A stretch of DNA of 64,000 nucleotides. Source: Neoscytalidium dimidiatum (lineage: Eukaryota > Ascomycota > Dothideomycetes > Botryosphaeriales > Botryosphaeriaceae). The notes below the pieces were generated by a model. That model was not told where the DNA came from, searched no databases, and saw nothing but the letters and a program-made list of their open reading frames with translations. Both the position numbers and the translations under genes were made by a program. This document shows positions 45,378 through 57,637 of the stretch, piece after piece (within the stretch, counting starts at the first letter, position 1; each line of letters begins with the position of its first letter). Location: positions 1,612,001 to 1,676,000 of the forward strand of contig CM074697.1 in NCBI GenBank assembly GCA_037367355.1, given 5' to 3'.

Positions 45378-48213
45378 ATGTCTGCATTCAAGTCCTCCCG
45401 CCCTCAGCGCACCTCCACCATCGCTCGCCAGGAAAACCAGTATGTCCGCGAGATCCTGCATGCTCCAGAGCCCGCTCCTCCCATTTCCGCTCGCTTCTTC
45501 TACACAAGCCCGCTCGCCATCGACGATCCGCTCAGTCCGCTGCCGCCCCCAGTCACCGGCTCTACCGCCTCATCTCGCCGGCCTCCTCGCCCCTTTTCTG
45601 TCTTCGACAACACCCAGCTAGAGGCCGAGTGGCTGGATCTGCGCAAGAAGCTCTTGAAACACAACGAGGAACATGGCGGCGAGAAGCAGCAACAGGACCC
45701 CTCTCGTCCTGGCTCCGCCTCTGTGAGGAACACTCCCGACCTGAGCCCTCAGGATGCGAGGAAGCGCGGCTACACCGTGCCGGAGGGGCGTGAAATAGCA
45801 AACAAGAAAGGCCAGTCATCACGGCGCTACGGCTCTTACTCGTACGACGACAGGAATACCGATGTCGACAAAGACCTGCCCAATCAGACCACCTTGTCGG
45901 GCTCTCTGCGAACCTTGGATCCAGCTGACCTGGAAATCGTGTTGGATCAGGGTGCGACAACCGGTACTCCATTCGTCAGGGCCCCCTCGCGAAGGAACGT
46001 GGCTCCGCGTCCGTTGGTACATGCCCACACCGATAGCTATGACTGGGCCGACGACGAAGGCCTCACAATGCCTTCGCCGCGGAATCCGAAGAGAGATAGC
46101 AAGATCGAGCCCAAGAGATCTGGCCCCTCTGCCAAGGTTCCTGTCGGCGTCTCGAGGCTTCATGAGGTAGTCATGCCTGAGCTTCAGATGGAACCCATCT
46201 ACTGGTCGCCCCTCAACGATGTAGCTCCTGTCATTCGAGGGACCTGGTTCTACAAGGAGACGATGCTACCTGTCGAGCCTGAGGTTGCCAATCTTCTCGA
46301 AGCTGGCTACGTCACTTTGCAACCATGGACACAGACCTGGCGAGACGAACTCAACAGCGCTGTCGAAGTCGGAGCTCTGGGCGAAATGAAGATTGTCCAC
46401 CAGCTTTGGCCCGAAAAACAGCCAAAGCCGTCCAAGAGGAACTCTGAAAGCAGACCTGGTACCTCGAGGGGTGAAGTAATGGTCCAGACTGCGGTGGAAG
46501 AAGAGACGTCGCCCGAGAAGGAGCGAGAGGAGATTGTAGAGCATGCTCGAGACATGATTGACATCTCTAGCGGCGCTGATGGCCCTGACAACAAAGCTTC
46601 CGGAACGGCGACGTACGGAAGGGACGGACGTAAGCGTCTTTACCTGGATGCAAAGGTCATCTATGCGGATGAGAAGGAGGCCTATCTACTTCGTCCGAGT
46701 CTTCAACCTTCCGACTACTATGGACGTCGACCTCTTGCAAATTACATCCGTAAAGGCCGCAAGATTGGCGTCCAAGTTACTCGAGGCTTTGACCAGCAAA
46801 TATGGGACAAGCTACATCCGCAACACAAGACACCGACTTCGGAGAAGGCGCGGGAGGGCGTTTCAACCTCGCACGCTGGCGCACCACCCAACCGCCGTGC
46901 TAAGTTTGACGCCACTCTTTCGCATTCGGAACGACCTGTCGTGACAGATCTCGTTCTTGTAATCCATGGAATTGGACAGAAACTCTCTGAACGCATTGAG
47001 AGTTTCCATTTCACTCATGCAATCAACGCATTCAGGCGGGAGATGAATGTTGAACTGGGGACTGATAGCGTCAAGTCTTATTTAAGAGACGATATGGGAG
47101 GAATAATGGTTTTACCTGTAAGTTTGCTTGTAGTCTCCGAGTAGTGTTTCGGCTGACAACGTACAGGTCAACTGGAGATTGAGTCTATCGTTCGAAGATG
47201 GTGGATACAGGGATTCCGAGACGGAAGACCCCGCTTCCAATCAGTACACCTTGAAAGACATCACTCCGGATGCTCTACCCTCAGTCAGGAACATTATCAG
47301 TGATGTCATGCTTGACATTCCCTACTACTTGTCTGTGGAACATCATCCAAAGATGATTGCCGCCTGCATCAGGGAGGCTAATCGCATCTACCGCCTGTGG
47401 TGTGCGAACAACCCTGGGTTCTCCCAATGGGGCCGCGTCCATATCATTGCACATTCTTTGGGCAGTGTAATGGCTTGCGATATCCTAAGCCACCAACCCA
47501 CCTATGTTGATCCAGCTTGGGCCGATCCCAAGATGCCGGAGGAAGACTTGCCCACTGACCATTTCCTCTTTGATACCACAAATCTCTTCTTATGTGGCAG
47601 TCCAGCCGGCTTCTTTTTACTACTAAAGAAATCAGCTCTTCTTCCTCGTCACGACAGGCAGAAGCCTGGAGGACCGTATCCCTATAGCCCAGGTGTCGCA
47701 GGCGATCAGGATACGTATGGTTGCCTTGCTGTAGACAACATCTACAACATAGTCAACCCGTATGATCCAGTCGCGTACCGCCTCAATGCTACTGTCGACG
47801 TCAATTACGCGCACAGCTTGAGGACGGCATTCGTTCCCAGTTCCAACACCTCGTGGCTCAGCTTCTCCAATCCGTTCCGCAGCACACTCGGCGCAGCTGA
47901 AGCGGCCGTATCCTTCAAACCCACTATGCCGCGCATGCCATCAAACGTGGAGCTCGAAACGCACAACTTCTCCCGCGAAGAAATCGCCGAGGAACGTGCG
48001 TACGCGCTGAATGACAATGGGCAGATTGACTATTTCATGAAGTACGGCGGCGGTCCGCTGGAGATCCAGTATCTGACGATGCTGGGCGCGCATAGTAGTT
48101 ATTGGATCTCGCGCGACTTCGTTCGGATGATTGTCACCGAGGTTGGCAGACCCTTTGGAAAGGAGGGTACCATCATTCCTATGAGAGCGGTCAAGAGAAA
48201 GATCGATCGGTAA
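45378..48213 (+). CDS. DDHD-domain phospholipase (PA-PLA1 type)
   Basis: Exons 45378-47117 and 47167-48213 (49 nt intron, GTAAGT donor) give 928 residues. The first 250 residues are Ser/Pro/Arg-rich and probably disordered. Residues about 270-400 hold the conserved N-terminal region of fungal members (EPIYWSPLNDVAPVIRGTWF, LEAGYVTLQPWTQTWRDEL). The lipase part begins with VVTDLVLVIHGIGQKLSER. The nucleophile elbow is HIIAHSLGSVMA near residue 677. The DDHD region includes NPYDPVAYRLNA and GQIDYFMKYGGGPLEIQYL, and ends at AHSSYWISRDF. Such intracellular phospholipases hydrolyse phosphatidic acid and related lipids and act in ER-Golgi lipid balance and mitochondria. An upstream in-frame ATG at 45351 would add nine residues, but the chosen ATG has the better context. 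Confidence 0.92.
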
Positions 48214-48959
48214 ATTTTCAATTTTCCTCATCCTCAATAGACTGGGGTGGATGGTGTTTCTCGTGAAAACGGCAGGCGTCTGCGTCATCCTTCTTTCCAG
48301 GTTCTTCCTTTTCGAACTCTGTTCTTTCTATCTTACTCCTTTTTCTCCCTGGACGGCTTCCACTTGACGACTGTATAACGAAATCCATGAATGGGCAAAT
48401 CAAATATAATGCATAACCTGATGGAGTTAATTTTTTTTTCCAAATATAGAAATGGGCCTTTTCCAACAAAAAAAAAATCTGTCTTGTAATCAGGTATATA
48501 GATACCCTAGAATGTACACTTCGCATTTGTCGGTCAAGTCTGGTCTCTATTGACCCTAGATGCTAGTTTTATTTTAGCAATTTCTGGTCAAAATACAGCT
48601 AACAGGCGCTGAAGGTCGGATGGGAAATCGTTGAGTAGTGAAGGAGGAGAATATGTATGAGAGAGGGCAAGGATTTGCGCTAGTAGGGTGTTTGAAGTAC
48701 TAGAACAGGGTCGCGTAAAAGATGTCTTCCAACTCTACGGCATTTCTGCGAAACTGCATTTGCATTCAACCCATTTCACACTTGGACAGATAAAAGAAAT
48801 ATGGTGAGCACATCATATCCACATCATGTTCCGCATATGAGAATATTTTCGTTGAATCACCAATTATGTCAATTTGTTGCCAGATTAAGAAACATGCCAA
48901 CCAAGCAACGCTCTAGGATCAAAATACATATAATACAGCGGGGGTGACAAGCACGTCGA
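48214..48959. other. Convergent 3' flanks of the DDHD and His-rich genes
   Basis: AT-rich 745 bases with T and A runs (48429-48438, 48468-48477). No additional gene. Confidence 0.6.
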
Positions 48960-50286
48960 TCAATCCATAAAACCCTTCTTCCCGTCCCCATCCGCATCCG
49001 CAAGCGGGTTCAGCTTCTTCAGCAAACTCGGCTTCTTCCCCCCAGCACTGGTGGTGCTGCTGCCCGTCGAGCTCGTCTTCGACAGCCCGTCGCTCCCGTA
49101 CACCCCGCTGCCGTGCTGGCCCGCGCCGTGCGATCCCGCCGCGCCGGCAACGCCCGTCGCGCCGGCAGCCCCGGCCACGCCCGCGGCGGTGCCGCCCGGG
49201 CCGTGGCTCTTGCCGTTGCCGTGGTGGCCGGAGACACCGGTGTCGCTGTCGAGGCCGGCGGGCCGGTCGTGCGGGCGGGCGGAGGCGTTCGAGCCGGGCA
49301 GGCCGGTGCCCGTCATGCCGCCCTGGCCGTGGTGGAGGTGATCGCGGTGGCCAACGCCCGTGCCGGCAGCGCCGGCACCGCCCAGAGCGCTGGTGCCGAG
49401 GGCCTCTCCCGTCCTGGAGGTGGAGGACGTGTTGCCGATGCCGCTGTCGCGAGGGGAGCCGGTGCGGCCGCTGCCGCTGCCGTGGTCGCCGACGACGCTG
49501 TGCTGGCCGTGGAGCGCGCCCCCGATGTTGCGCGGTTCGCCTTCGAAACCGTCGTAGCGCTCGTCGCGGCCGGTCAGCACGCCGCCCTGCTTCTTGTAGT
49601 CGGCCATGCTGACGGCGGGCAGGGCTGAGGTGGCGTGGTGCTGGGCGGCGTTGTGGTGGACCTCGTGGATGGGGACGGTGGTGTGGACGACGTGGGGTTC
49701 GATCGTCTCTGTGAATTAAAATTAGATGGTTGGCGTTCAGGAGCGGTCTGATGGACGGGCTTGACGGATTTAGGGGAAAGCGGTTAGGTGGCCGGAACGT
49801 ACCCTTCTGCACAACTGGCTGGATCATCTCATGGACATGGTGATGGACATGCTCGCCAGACACCTGGGGCGCAGCGGAGCGCGTCTCGTGAGTTGTGCCA
49901 GTCTCGGTCTTATCCTTAAATTGCGCGGCTTCGCGCTTCAAGCGGGCTTGGACGTCGGAATCGTTGCTGTGCTCAAACGAGCGGTGCTCCACCCCGACAA
50001 GGTTGTGATGATGCTTCTCTGGGAGAACCTCGCGGTCTTTGACGGGCTGAACGGACGTGTGGTAATGATCTTGGTGGATTTCCTTGTCTACAGCGGTGGT
50101 GACTTCCTCGTGTCTTTGAGGCTTGACCGTCTGGTGGGTGACTGGACAATGAATCTTAGTACCTTTGGGTATCTGTAGAACGGGGCAGCTTAACATACCG
50201 GCTGGAGCGACATTCTCATGCACAGTGGTGTCGTGATGTCCGGCCTTCGTCATAAAGTCTGAAACGGCGGCCTTAGCTTTCTCCAT
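48960..50286 (-). CDS. His-rich fungal stress/allergen-like protein with HQPV-type repeats
   Basis: Exons 50286-50199, 50141-49803 and 49708-48960 join in frame to 391 residues. There is no signal peptide. The N-terminus MEKAKAAVSDFMTKAG is followed by a His-rich block (residues about 30-75: VTHQTVKPQRHEE, DKEIHQDHYHTSVQPVKDR, EVLPEKHHH). A second block at about 125-165 repeats the theme (GEHVHHHVHEMIQPVVQ, ETIEPHVVHTTVPIHEVHH). The C-terminal half is Gly/Ser/His low complexity (SGHHGNGKSHGPGG, AAGVAGAAGATGVAG) and ends KPSLLKKLNPLADADGDGKK. Related fungal proteins are often labelled allergen, with no known biochemical role. One AGGGG stress-response-type pentamer lies about 160 bases upstream. 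It is divergent from the gene at 51347, whose product shares the first His-rich block. Function is unknown; metal binding would be a guess. Confidence 0.85.
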
Positions 50287-51346
50287 TGTTGCGAAATGTT
50301 GCACTTAAATTATAGAATGTGAATCTCGAAATTGGTTGATGATGGGTTACTTCAGAACAATTGAATTGTTTATGTAGCTACCACGACTGCTTATAACGTT
50401 GTGAGAGGCTGGGCTGGTGAAGTCATCAAATTGATCGTACATCATAGGGGGTAGAGACGATACCTCAAAAGGCAATTAGACGGGTGGATCTAGCCCTCCA
50501 TTGGCCGCTTTTGGATACTGACACTGCCACGTCCCGGTTGCTGATGAATGGCGCCGGCTTTGCATTGATAGCGAAGATCAAGCGGCGCGCGGCATCAGAC
50601 AGACGGAGAGGGCGTCGAGCTAAGGAAATCGCGACTGATCGATCGGCTTGGCAGCAATGATATGAAGAGCAGCTAGGTGGAGAATCGCATGGTGCAGACT
50701 CGTTCACGGTCAGGTCGATCATTCACAGGGATCACGTCAAGAGCCTTTTCCAAAGGAGCATCGAGATCGACCTTGGCAACAGGGGAGCGTGTTTTTGCGA
50801 TGGTGTGATTGCAATGCTTGCTGTCGATTACCAGATCTCCGGCAGGGCGACTGCCAAACACAGTGCTGGGGATGCGGGTGGGGATCAGTCAGTGGCGCGC
50901 GCTTGTGTCGTCATGGCGGGATAGGCCGCTACTAGTCGCGTTGTCTGGACCCGTCGACCTGGATTCGTTCAGCTGGCTCTGCGCATCATGATCGCTGCCA
51001 GAGCACATCGCTGCCACCGCATCGGGCCATCTGCGCATCCACGGTTGAGGCTCTGGTCTGTTGCTACTGATTGCCGTCGCATTCGGTTGAGCGTTAGTGA
51101 TGTCATGGTCAACCAGACTCACGACTCCTCGGAGCTCCTGAGTTTCCTTTTCCGGTCCGTGCTCCTCATTCCGGTGGAAGTTTGGCTGCTATGACGACCG
51201 GCCGCTGCGGGGTCGCCAAAGGCACGGCTCTGTTGAGCAATCTTCGTCCATCTGGCAATATGCACCGCCTTTGATCAGAATCCTGCAGCTTTGTTTGTCT
51301 CCTAATCCCTACCACCAGTCCAGCGCACAACCTACCGGAAAGTCCA
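50287..51346. promoter_or_regulatory. Bidirectional promoter region of the His-rich gene pair
   Basis: About 1.06 kb separates the start codons of two divergent genes that share a protein module. A STRE-like AGGGG is at 50446-50450. No further gene is recognised. A common regulatory region is suggested by the layout only. Confidence 0.45.
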
Positions 51347-53022
51347 ATGGGTGACGCAATCAAGCGCTTCTTCCACAAGCGATATCGCAGCACAGACAAG
51401 GACTTCAAGCCTCTCCAGTCCTTCCCTTATCGAGATGCTGTCCCGGGCACCCCGCCTCGTAGGGGCAGCGTTCCCCTGCGAGGAAACTGCTCAATTCCTA
51501 TTGATGGACCCTTCAATACTCCCGCTTACAACGCGAGTGCAAACAGAGCCCAGAGGTCTGCGTCGCTTGGGTCAGCCTATGGTCGTCCACGTCCAAATCG
51601 CCTGAGAAAAGCTGTCTCGGATGCCTCACGAAGAGGCCGCCCGGGGAACATCTCAGTCGACAGGCATGGAGGAAGACTGTGGCAGGGTGGTATGCCACCG
51701 GTCGCATCTCCTCCATTGCCTGGTACGGCCGTGACGAGTGACGATGCAAGGCTCTGGCGTGATGTCGAAAGGAACATCAGTCCTAGCGTCAGGCAGCTGT
51801 CTGTCGGAGGGGAAAGTCGATATGGAGAAGACGTGGCGGATCGGGTATTAGCAGAGAACTTCCCCAGCCCTCCCCCAGGGCCAGCAGTCAAGCAGAATGA
51901 CGATATTGCGGAGCGTGCTTCGGACTTTCCTGCTCCTTTGTCAGTACCTTCAAAGACGGGAGTTTCACAGGAGAGAGGAAGTTACACCCTTACGGACGGC
52001 GAGGGCTTCCCGTCACTGGACAGAGAGGTGTCGAGCAACACACAGTCCAGGCTCTTTCTTCAGGACAGCGACGAAGAAAGTGGCGACGCGAGTTCGAGAG
52101 AGCGTGGGCATAGGGACAGCCCTTCCTCCCTGAAGAGGAAAAAAGGCCATTCATCTGGTCTACGCAACTTCAGCAGCCCGACGAACGACTACAGCGTGCA
52201 AGAGCCTGTGGAAAGATATCGTGCTCCTGACGGATTTTCCAATGGATACCACGAATCCGAGCCCTCTCGATCCTACCTCATTGAGGACAGCCCGGAGCCA
52301 ATCGACCAGAGAGATTCGGAAGACATATCCTACCATTCACGGTACGCCCCAGGTAAAACTAGGCATGTTTGGCCCTTGTTTCTGAGCAGTTCGCTTACCA
52401 TTAGATCCTCACAGCGGTTACTCACAATACAATCTATACTGAGGTCCGTCATATTCGCGAAGAACAGATTTTCCGGGAAATCCATACGCACGATGTGTTT
52501 CACCGAGTTCTTCCCATAGTCGATGTTGAAGTATTACCAGCGCGCCATTTCGTTCCTGCCGAAGATGGCGGCCTCAGAGAGATACCTGAAGCGGAAATTC
52601 CTGGTCGTACCTTAGACAACCAAGCAACGAACTGGCTTATTGCCGAGCTGGTTTCCCGGGGACCAAGGGACGATGAAACACCAATAGCGCCTCGTCAGTT
52701 TACCGCGCGCGCTTTTCCCGGTGCTGAAGGCGACGAGAGAAGATATACGACCGCAGAAGGATTTGAGAGAGTCGAGACAACGTGGGTGCACCCTCCAGCT
52801 ATTGAGACTGGAGCCAGAGAATCAGGACAAACCGAGCCACTTTACATGCTTTCACCAGGGCCTAACAGCCCAATGGACGAAGGCCACGAAATCGAAAAAT
52901 ACGAACCGAGTCCACAAAGATCCACGAATGACCTTACTGGTGGCATTCGTGACCGTCCATTCGACGAGTGCGCTGAGTTTGAAGATCGGGGCGAAGAAGC
53001 TGGAGTGGAAGAGTCTGGATAG
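51347..53022 (+). CDS. Uncharacterised fungal protein with EIH...EVLP module
   Basis: Exons 51347-52352 and 52415-53022 join in frame to 537 residues (62 nt intron, CCTCACAG acceptor). Residues 1-335, all in exon 1, are Ser/Arg/Pro/Gly-rich and probably disordered, starting MGDAIKRFFHKRYRSTDKDF. Exon 2 opens with a compact conserved-looking segment (residues 336-400): AVTHNTIYTEVRHIREEQIF, REIHTHDVFHRVLPIVD, VEVLPARHFVP, then IPEAEIPGRTLDNQATNWLI. The tail is acidic. There is no signal peptide or membrane segment. The exon 2 segment aligns without gaps to the first His-rich block of the divergent neighbour at 48960-50286. Function is unknown. The start ATG follows a pyrimidine-rich leader and is the first in this frame. 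Confidence 0.82.
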
Positions 53023-54940
53023 CAAACTGGCTACGGCGTTGTGGTAGCGAAGATGAATGGCGCATAGACTTTGGCTTCTCCGCAAATTCAGCGGCCGTTC
53101 AGGAAACGAGCGGCACTGTTCTCGTGTCCGCACAGATATCACAGCAGGCGATTTGCACTCTGATGGCCGAATCTCAGGCCAAAACTCCCGTATTCTTCCA
53201 GATTCAGTGGTGCGAGGTGACCGTGCGGTGCGGAGTTGTGGTGTTGTCAGGTGTCAGGGGCTACCAATGCCCCAAGCTCCTTGACCGTCTTGGATCTGCT
53301 CTGCTTTGGCCTCCTGCATTCTGGAGCCAGGAACCCGCGAAGAGACAGCAAGCTCACTGAGCGGCGGGAAGAGTTCCCCCGGTGAGAAGGAGAGGAGACT
53401 GTTGCAGTGGGCGATGAAGGGCTGTTTCGGAGCATGTTATTGTTCATCCGTTATTAATTAAGCGGGCCAGGAAAAACATGTGCCTAATGCTGGACGGGCT
53501 GCAGTGAGTGACAAGGAGGCAAGTGGTTTCCGCCGAGGCCGGAATGCAGGCATGGCACGGCGGTGATATTGCTGGATACAGTGGACCGACGTCCCGGGCT
53601 CCGAATTGGGACCTCTCAGTGACGTCTTTGCTCGTACCGGCACCTCGCAAGGCGGCCAACGTTGTTAGGGAAGAAACGGCGCCCGTCGGCAGCGAGGCTT
53701 CTCGAATGGCCGAAAACAAAAACGAGGGCGGCAGCTCTTCTAAGCTCTTCCACAGCATGGACCTCGGGCGCAGCAGAGGAATGCAGAGGAATGCTCACGG
53801 CTCGTATTAGCTGCTTTGTTGTCGCAGCCAACGCTGGCGGGATCGCATCCTCACAGGGCAGCCGGCGACAGCAGCGACGGCAGCGACGGCGAGCGCACGG
53901 ATAGAGGACTGGTGAGAGACCGTGGAGGCCAACGGCAAAGGGTGGCTCATGCTCGTGACTTGGGCGTGGGTGGATCAAAAAGTGCAGAGAAGAGAGGGTG
54001 ACAAGAGTGGTGGAGATGCTATTTTTGGGGGGTGCTCGATAGCCGAACACGCGCTGGACGCCTTTCCCGCGAAGCGCCACCGCCTTCCGTGCTGTCTGCT
54101 GTCCTTGTCTGTCAATTGACCACGCCTCTGACGCTCGTCCTCGTGACGCAGCCTCGCGCTTGCTCCCTTTCCGTTCTCTCCATCTGCTTCTGGTTACCTC
54201 GCCGCCGCCAAGATACCACGCTCCGCTGCCACCTCTCCAAATGCTGCCCGTCTTCCTGCTCTTGCTGCTGGCCGCCCCTGCCGGCCCTTGCAGCGGCGGC
54301 ACCAGGTAGACTGCAAACTGTGGGGAAGCCGTAAAGAACACCCCAGCTCACCGCCGATGATCGCTGCCGTGTCTCGTCCGAGCAGAGGCGGGGAACGCAG
54401 CTCTCGGCTCGTATTTGCCCTCGGCCAGAGGAGACATCGGATGATAGGCGGTACTGTGCGACCGCCGCGACCTGAGCGCTCTCTGCAAAGACGTCGCTGT
54501 TGGCTTCCGCCAGCTTCCTGGTGCCACAGCTACTGAAGGATGGGCAACACGGATGCACGTAAGACCGACCGCTCCGGAGGAAAAAAAAAAAAAACACCAG
54601 TCCCGCTCCTTTGCGGCTGCACAGCCAAGAAGGCTGAGTGCCAAAAGAGCTATGGCCAGCCGGACCAGAAGCTAGCCAGGACACGGCAAGCGTCCACCTG
54701 GTAGTCACCTACAATGGGGATCCCACCGGGCTTAGAAGAGCACCATGTCGACACATCCGACTTTCCTTTTACGAGGTCGGCCCGCTGATTGGTCAAAGCG
54801 GTCACACCTGGTGATCTGAGGCTCGGATCGTGGTAGTATCCACGGCTGCTGGGGAGGAACCATGCTGGGAAGAGGGGTGTTTACGAGCCTCCAGCGATGG
54901 CAGGTGCGAGCCTCCGGCTCAGGCAGCGAAGAAAGACGGC
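53023..54940. other. 1.9 kb intergenic region
   Basis: No supported gene. A 241-codon minus-strand frame (53616-54341) has an Arg/Ala/Ser-rich translation without domains. An A14 tract is at 54581-54594. The right end holds the cerato-platanin promoter. Confidence 0.55.
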
Positions 54941-54946
54941 TATAAA
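54941..54946 (+). promoter_or_regulatory. TATA box of the cerato-platanin gene
   Basis: TATAAA in the context GGCTATAAAGATCC, 137 bases before the start codon. A pyrimidine-rich stretch about 25-40 bases further on fits a transcription start. Confidence 0.65.
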
Positions 54947-55077
54947 GATCCATCTCGTCCGCTGCCTCTTCTTCCCATCATCACAAGCAGCTTCAGCATC
55001 CGCATCCAACCATCCATTCAATACTCCAATATTTCTTAATCGCCACCGCCGTAATCCCAACCACCACCACCACCAAA

Positions 55078-55560
55078 ATGCAGTTCACCACCATCCTCGC
55101 TTCCCTGGCCTCCATGGTCGCCATGACCTCCGCCGTCAGCGTCTCCTACGACACTGGCTACGATGATGCCGGCCGCTCCCTGACTGCTGTCTCTTGCTCC
55201 GACGGCGTCAACGGCCTGATCACCAAGTACGGCTGGCAGACCCAGGGTCAGATTCCCAGGTTCCCGTACATCGGCGGTGCTCCCGACATTGCTGGCTGGA
55301 ACTCTGCCAACGTGAGTACCCTACCATAGCCACGAACTCCTGTGTGATCCTATGTACTGACAGTGTCTCAATAGTGCGGCAAGTGCTACTCCTTGACCTA
55401 CAACGGCAAGACCATCTACGTTCTTGGCATCGACGCTGCTCCCGGTGGCTTCAACATCGCCCAGGCTGCCTTGAACGACCTCACCAACGGCCAGGCTGTC
55501 CAGCTCGGCCGCATCGAGGCCACTTCCGCCCAGGTTGCGCTCAGCAACTGCGGCTTGTAA
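55078..55560 (+). CDS. Cerato-platanin family secreted protein
   Basis: Exons 55078-55311 and 55375-55560 join in frame to 139 residues. A signal peptide ([19 protein letters not shown]) precedes [20 protein letters not shown], the typical start of the mature protein. The four family cysteines are present (VSC, CGKC as two, SNC), and [18 protein letters not shown] crosses the splice join. [20 protein letters not shown] completes the double-psi beta-barrel. Cerato-platanins are small, abundant, surface-active wall proteins that bind chitin fragments and can be sensed by plants. The 5' flank has a TATA box and a CA-rich leader, consistent with strong expression. Confidence 0.96.
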
Positions 55561-56361
55561 ATTCGCCTTGCCGACCACCCCTAAGGACTACCTTTCCCTA
55601 TGGGGCAGTTTGGCGAGCGAAGGCAGGGGTCAGCCCTCCTTCATGCATGAGGAAGAGCGGGGTTGAAGTACTGGAAGTTGATTGGACCGAATGTTGGGGG
55701 GGAGTTGCTGCATGGAGGAAACTCAGAAAACTGCATCATGGGCGTACTCTTGCTGTTCATACGACTAATGAGTAATGTTTACCACGTTCCTGACTACATA
55801 CGTCCTGGTGATACCATGATCAATGTGAACTATGTGTGAAGACTTGGATGCTCAATACGCAAGGGTTGAAATCCTATAAAGCTTAATTGAGCAGCTGCAG
55901 GTGCACATGCTGCGCAAGCTCTGCAGTCCGTTGCTGGAGAGCGAAAGAAGTTTCGGGAATTGTCGAAATGTGCGCTACGAGGAAATACCTCAGAGCTACT
56001 GGAGACGTCATTTTCCAGAACGTGAGACCTTGAGCATAGATTTAAGCTTGAGTGACGTGGATTAAATATGCTTCTTTCATCCGAGTCAGGATGGGACCGC
56101 CCTGCTCGGACAACAAGGTGGAGAATTTCAAAAACAGAAATCTGACATCAGACGGATGGTACCCAGAATCCTTCGAGACCCTGTAAAATAGCGCAATTCT
56201 GAATGCTGCAAGACCTTTCTACCCTCTAAGCATACTCAATCCTTGCTGCCTCGGCGTCGCGGCGGGCGGGCAACTTTTCCGAGCTTATTTCGCAACACTA
56301 ATTGACTGACGCCGGATAACAGCAGCGCGACACCGCCAGCATATCAACCATCACAGGTACG
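55561..56361. other. Intergenic region between cerato-platanin and ATP10
   Basis: An AT-richer 3' flank followed by the ATP10 promoter. No gene or repeat recognised. Confidence 0.6.
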
Positions 56362-57637
56362 ATGCTTACGCGCCGCGCCCTCCTGCGCCGATTTGCGCAG
56401 CTCAGCTCTTCGGCCTCGCCGTCCATATGCCGCGCCTGCCAACTACGCGCTCTGGCAACTTCCGCACGCCTGCGAAGCAGCAGCAGCAGCACACCACCTC
56501 CGCCGAACGGCAAGCAATCCCAAGGCTCGCAGCCAGCAACAACGACAACGCCACACCAGGAGAAAGAGGCAGCAGCGGCCAAGAAGGCAGAAGAGAGGAA
56601 GAATGAGCTCGGCCAAGGACCAGCGAGCTACAAGGCGCCATCGAAGCAGGAAGGCTTCACGCCGCAGGTGCTGGGCCGCCCGATCGGGTTCCACCGCCCA
56701 CCCGTACCGGGCGAGAATTCTGGTGAGGACAGGCGGAGCTTAAAGCAGCGACGGGACGACTTCGTGGATTTCGACAAGCACCTGCAGAGGCGAAAGGAGC
56801 TGTACGTTCTCATGACTCTTCCCGCTTCTACGCTTCATCACGCCTCTAGACCTTTACAGCGCGTGCTCAACCCAATCCCCCCCAGAACAAATTGCTCCTC
56901 GTTCAAGCTGCCCTATTTTCTAGAGATGATAAGCTAAAGCTAACATGTAAACCCTCCCCCAATTCCCCAACAGCACCAAGCAAGTCTTCTCGAAACCCTA
57001 CTTCCGCGACTACACCAACATGCAGTACCACTCGGGCAAGTCCTTCCTGGCCAACCCGCGCATCTTCCGCGCCAGCCGCGCGCTCTTCTTCCCCAACTTC
57101 GTCGGCGCGACGCTGCTGCCCGGCGCCGCGGGGCGCAAGCCGCACGACACGACGCTGGCGCTGCTCGACCGCGTCTCGCTCGTCAGCGTCTACTCGTCCG
57201 AGTGGGGCCGCGCGCAGTCGGCGACCTTCACCGCGCCCGCCGCCAACCCGGCCCTGCAGCCCATCCTCGAGGCCAACCGGGGCGTCGCGCAGCACGTCGA
57301 GATCAACGTCGAGCCGAACGTGATGCGCGCGTGGATACTGAACATGTTCAAGGGCCGGCTGCGGGGCCAGCGCCGCGAGGAGGACTGGGACCGCTACTTC
57401 ATCGTTCGGCGGGGCATCTCGGACGAGATGCGGGAGAACTTGGGGATCATGAACGAGAAGGTCGGGTACGTTTTCCTGGTCGACGGCGCCTGTCGGATCA
57501 GGTGGGCGGCGAGCGGAGATGCGGAGGGGGAGGAGCGGGAGTATCTGAACAAGGGACTGAAGATGCTGATTGCAGAGGCTACCGGGGTGCACACGGAGGC
57601 CGTGGGAAAGGAGAAGGCAGCGGCAGCAGCATCGTGA
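56362..57637 (+). CDS. ATP10: Mitochondrial ATP synthase assembly factor ATP10
   Basis: Exons 56362-56801 and 56974-57637 join in frame to 367 residues. The N-terminus ([20 protein letters not shown]) is an Arg/Ser presequence without acidic residues. A charged low-complexity linker follows, then [15 protein letters not shown]. The conserved domain includes [33 protein letters not shown], a VSVYSSEWG segment and [24 protein letters not shown]10 acts in the matrix/inner membrane to assemble the Fo sector by associating with Atp6. The 172 nt intron is longer than most here. Exon 2 is strongly GC-biased at third positions compared with exon 1. The gene converges on GOS1. Confidence 0.93.

Noticed and set aside
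53616..54341. 241-codon minus-strand open frame upstream of cerato-platanin
   Set aside because: Arg/Ala/Ser-rich with no motif; frames on the opposite strand are similarly open.
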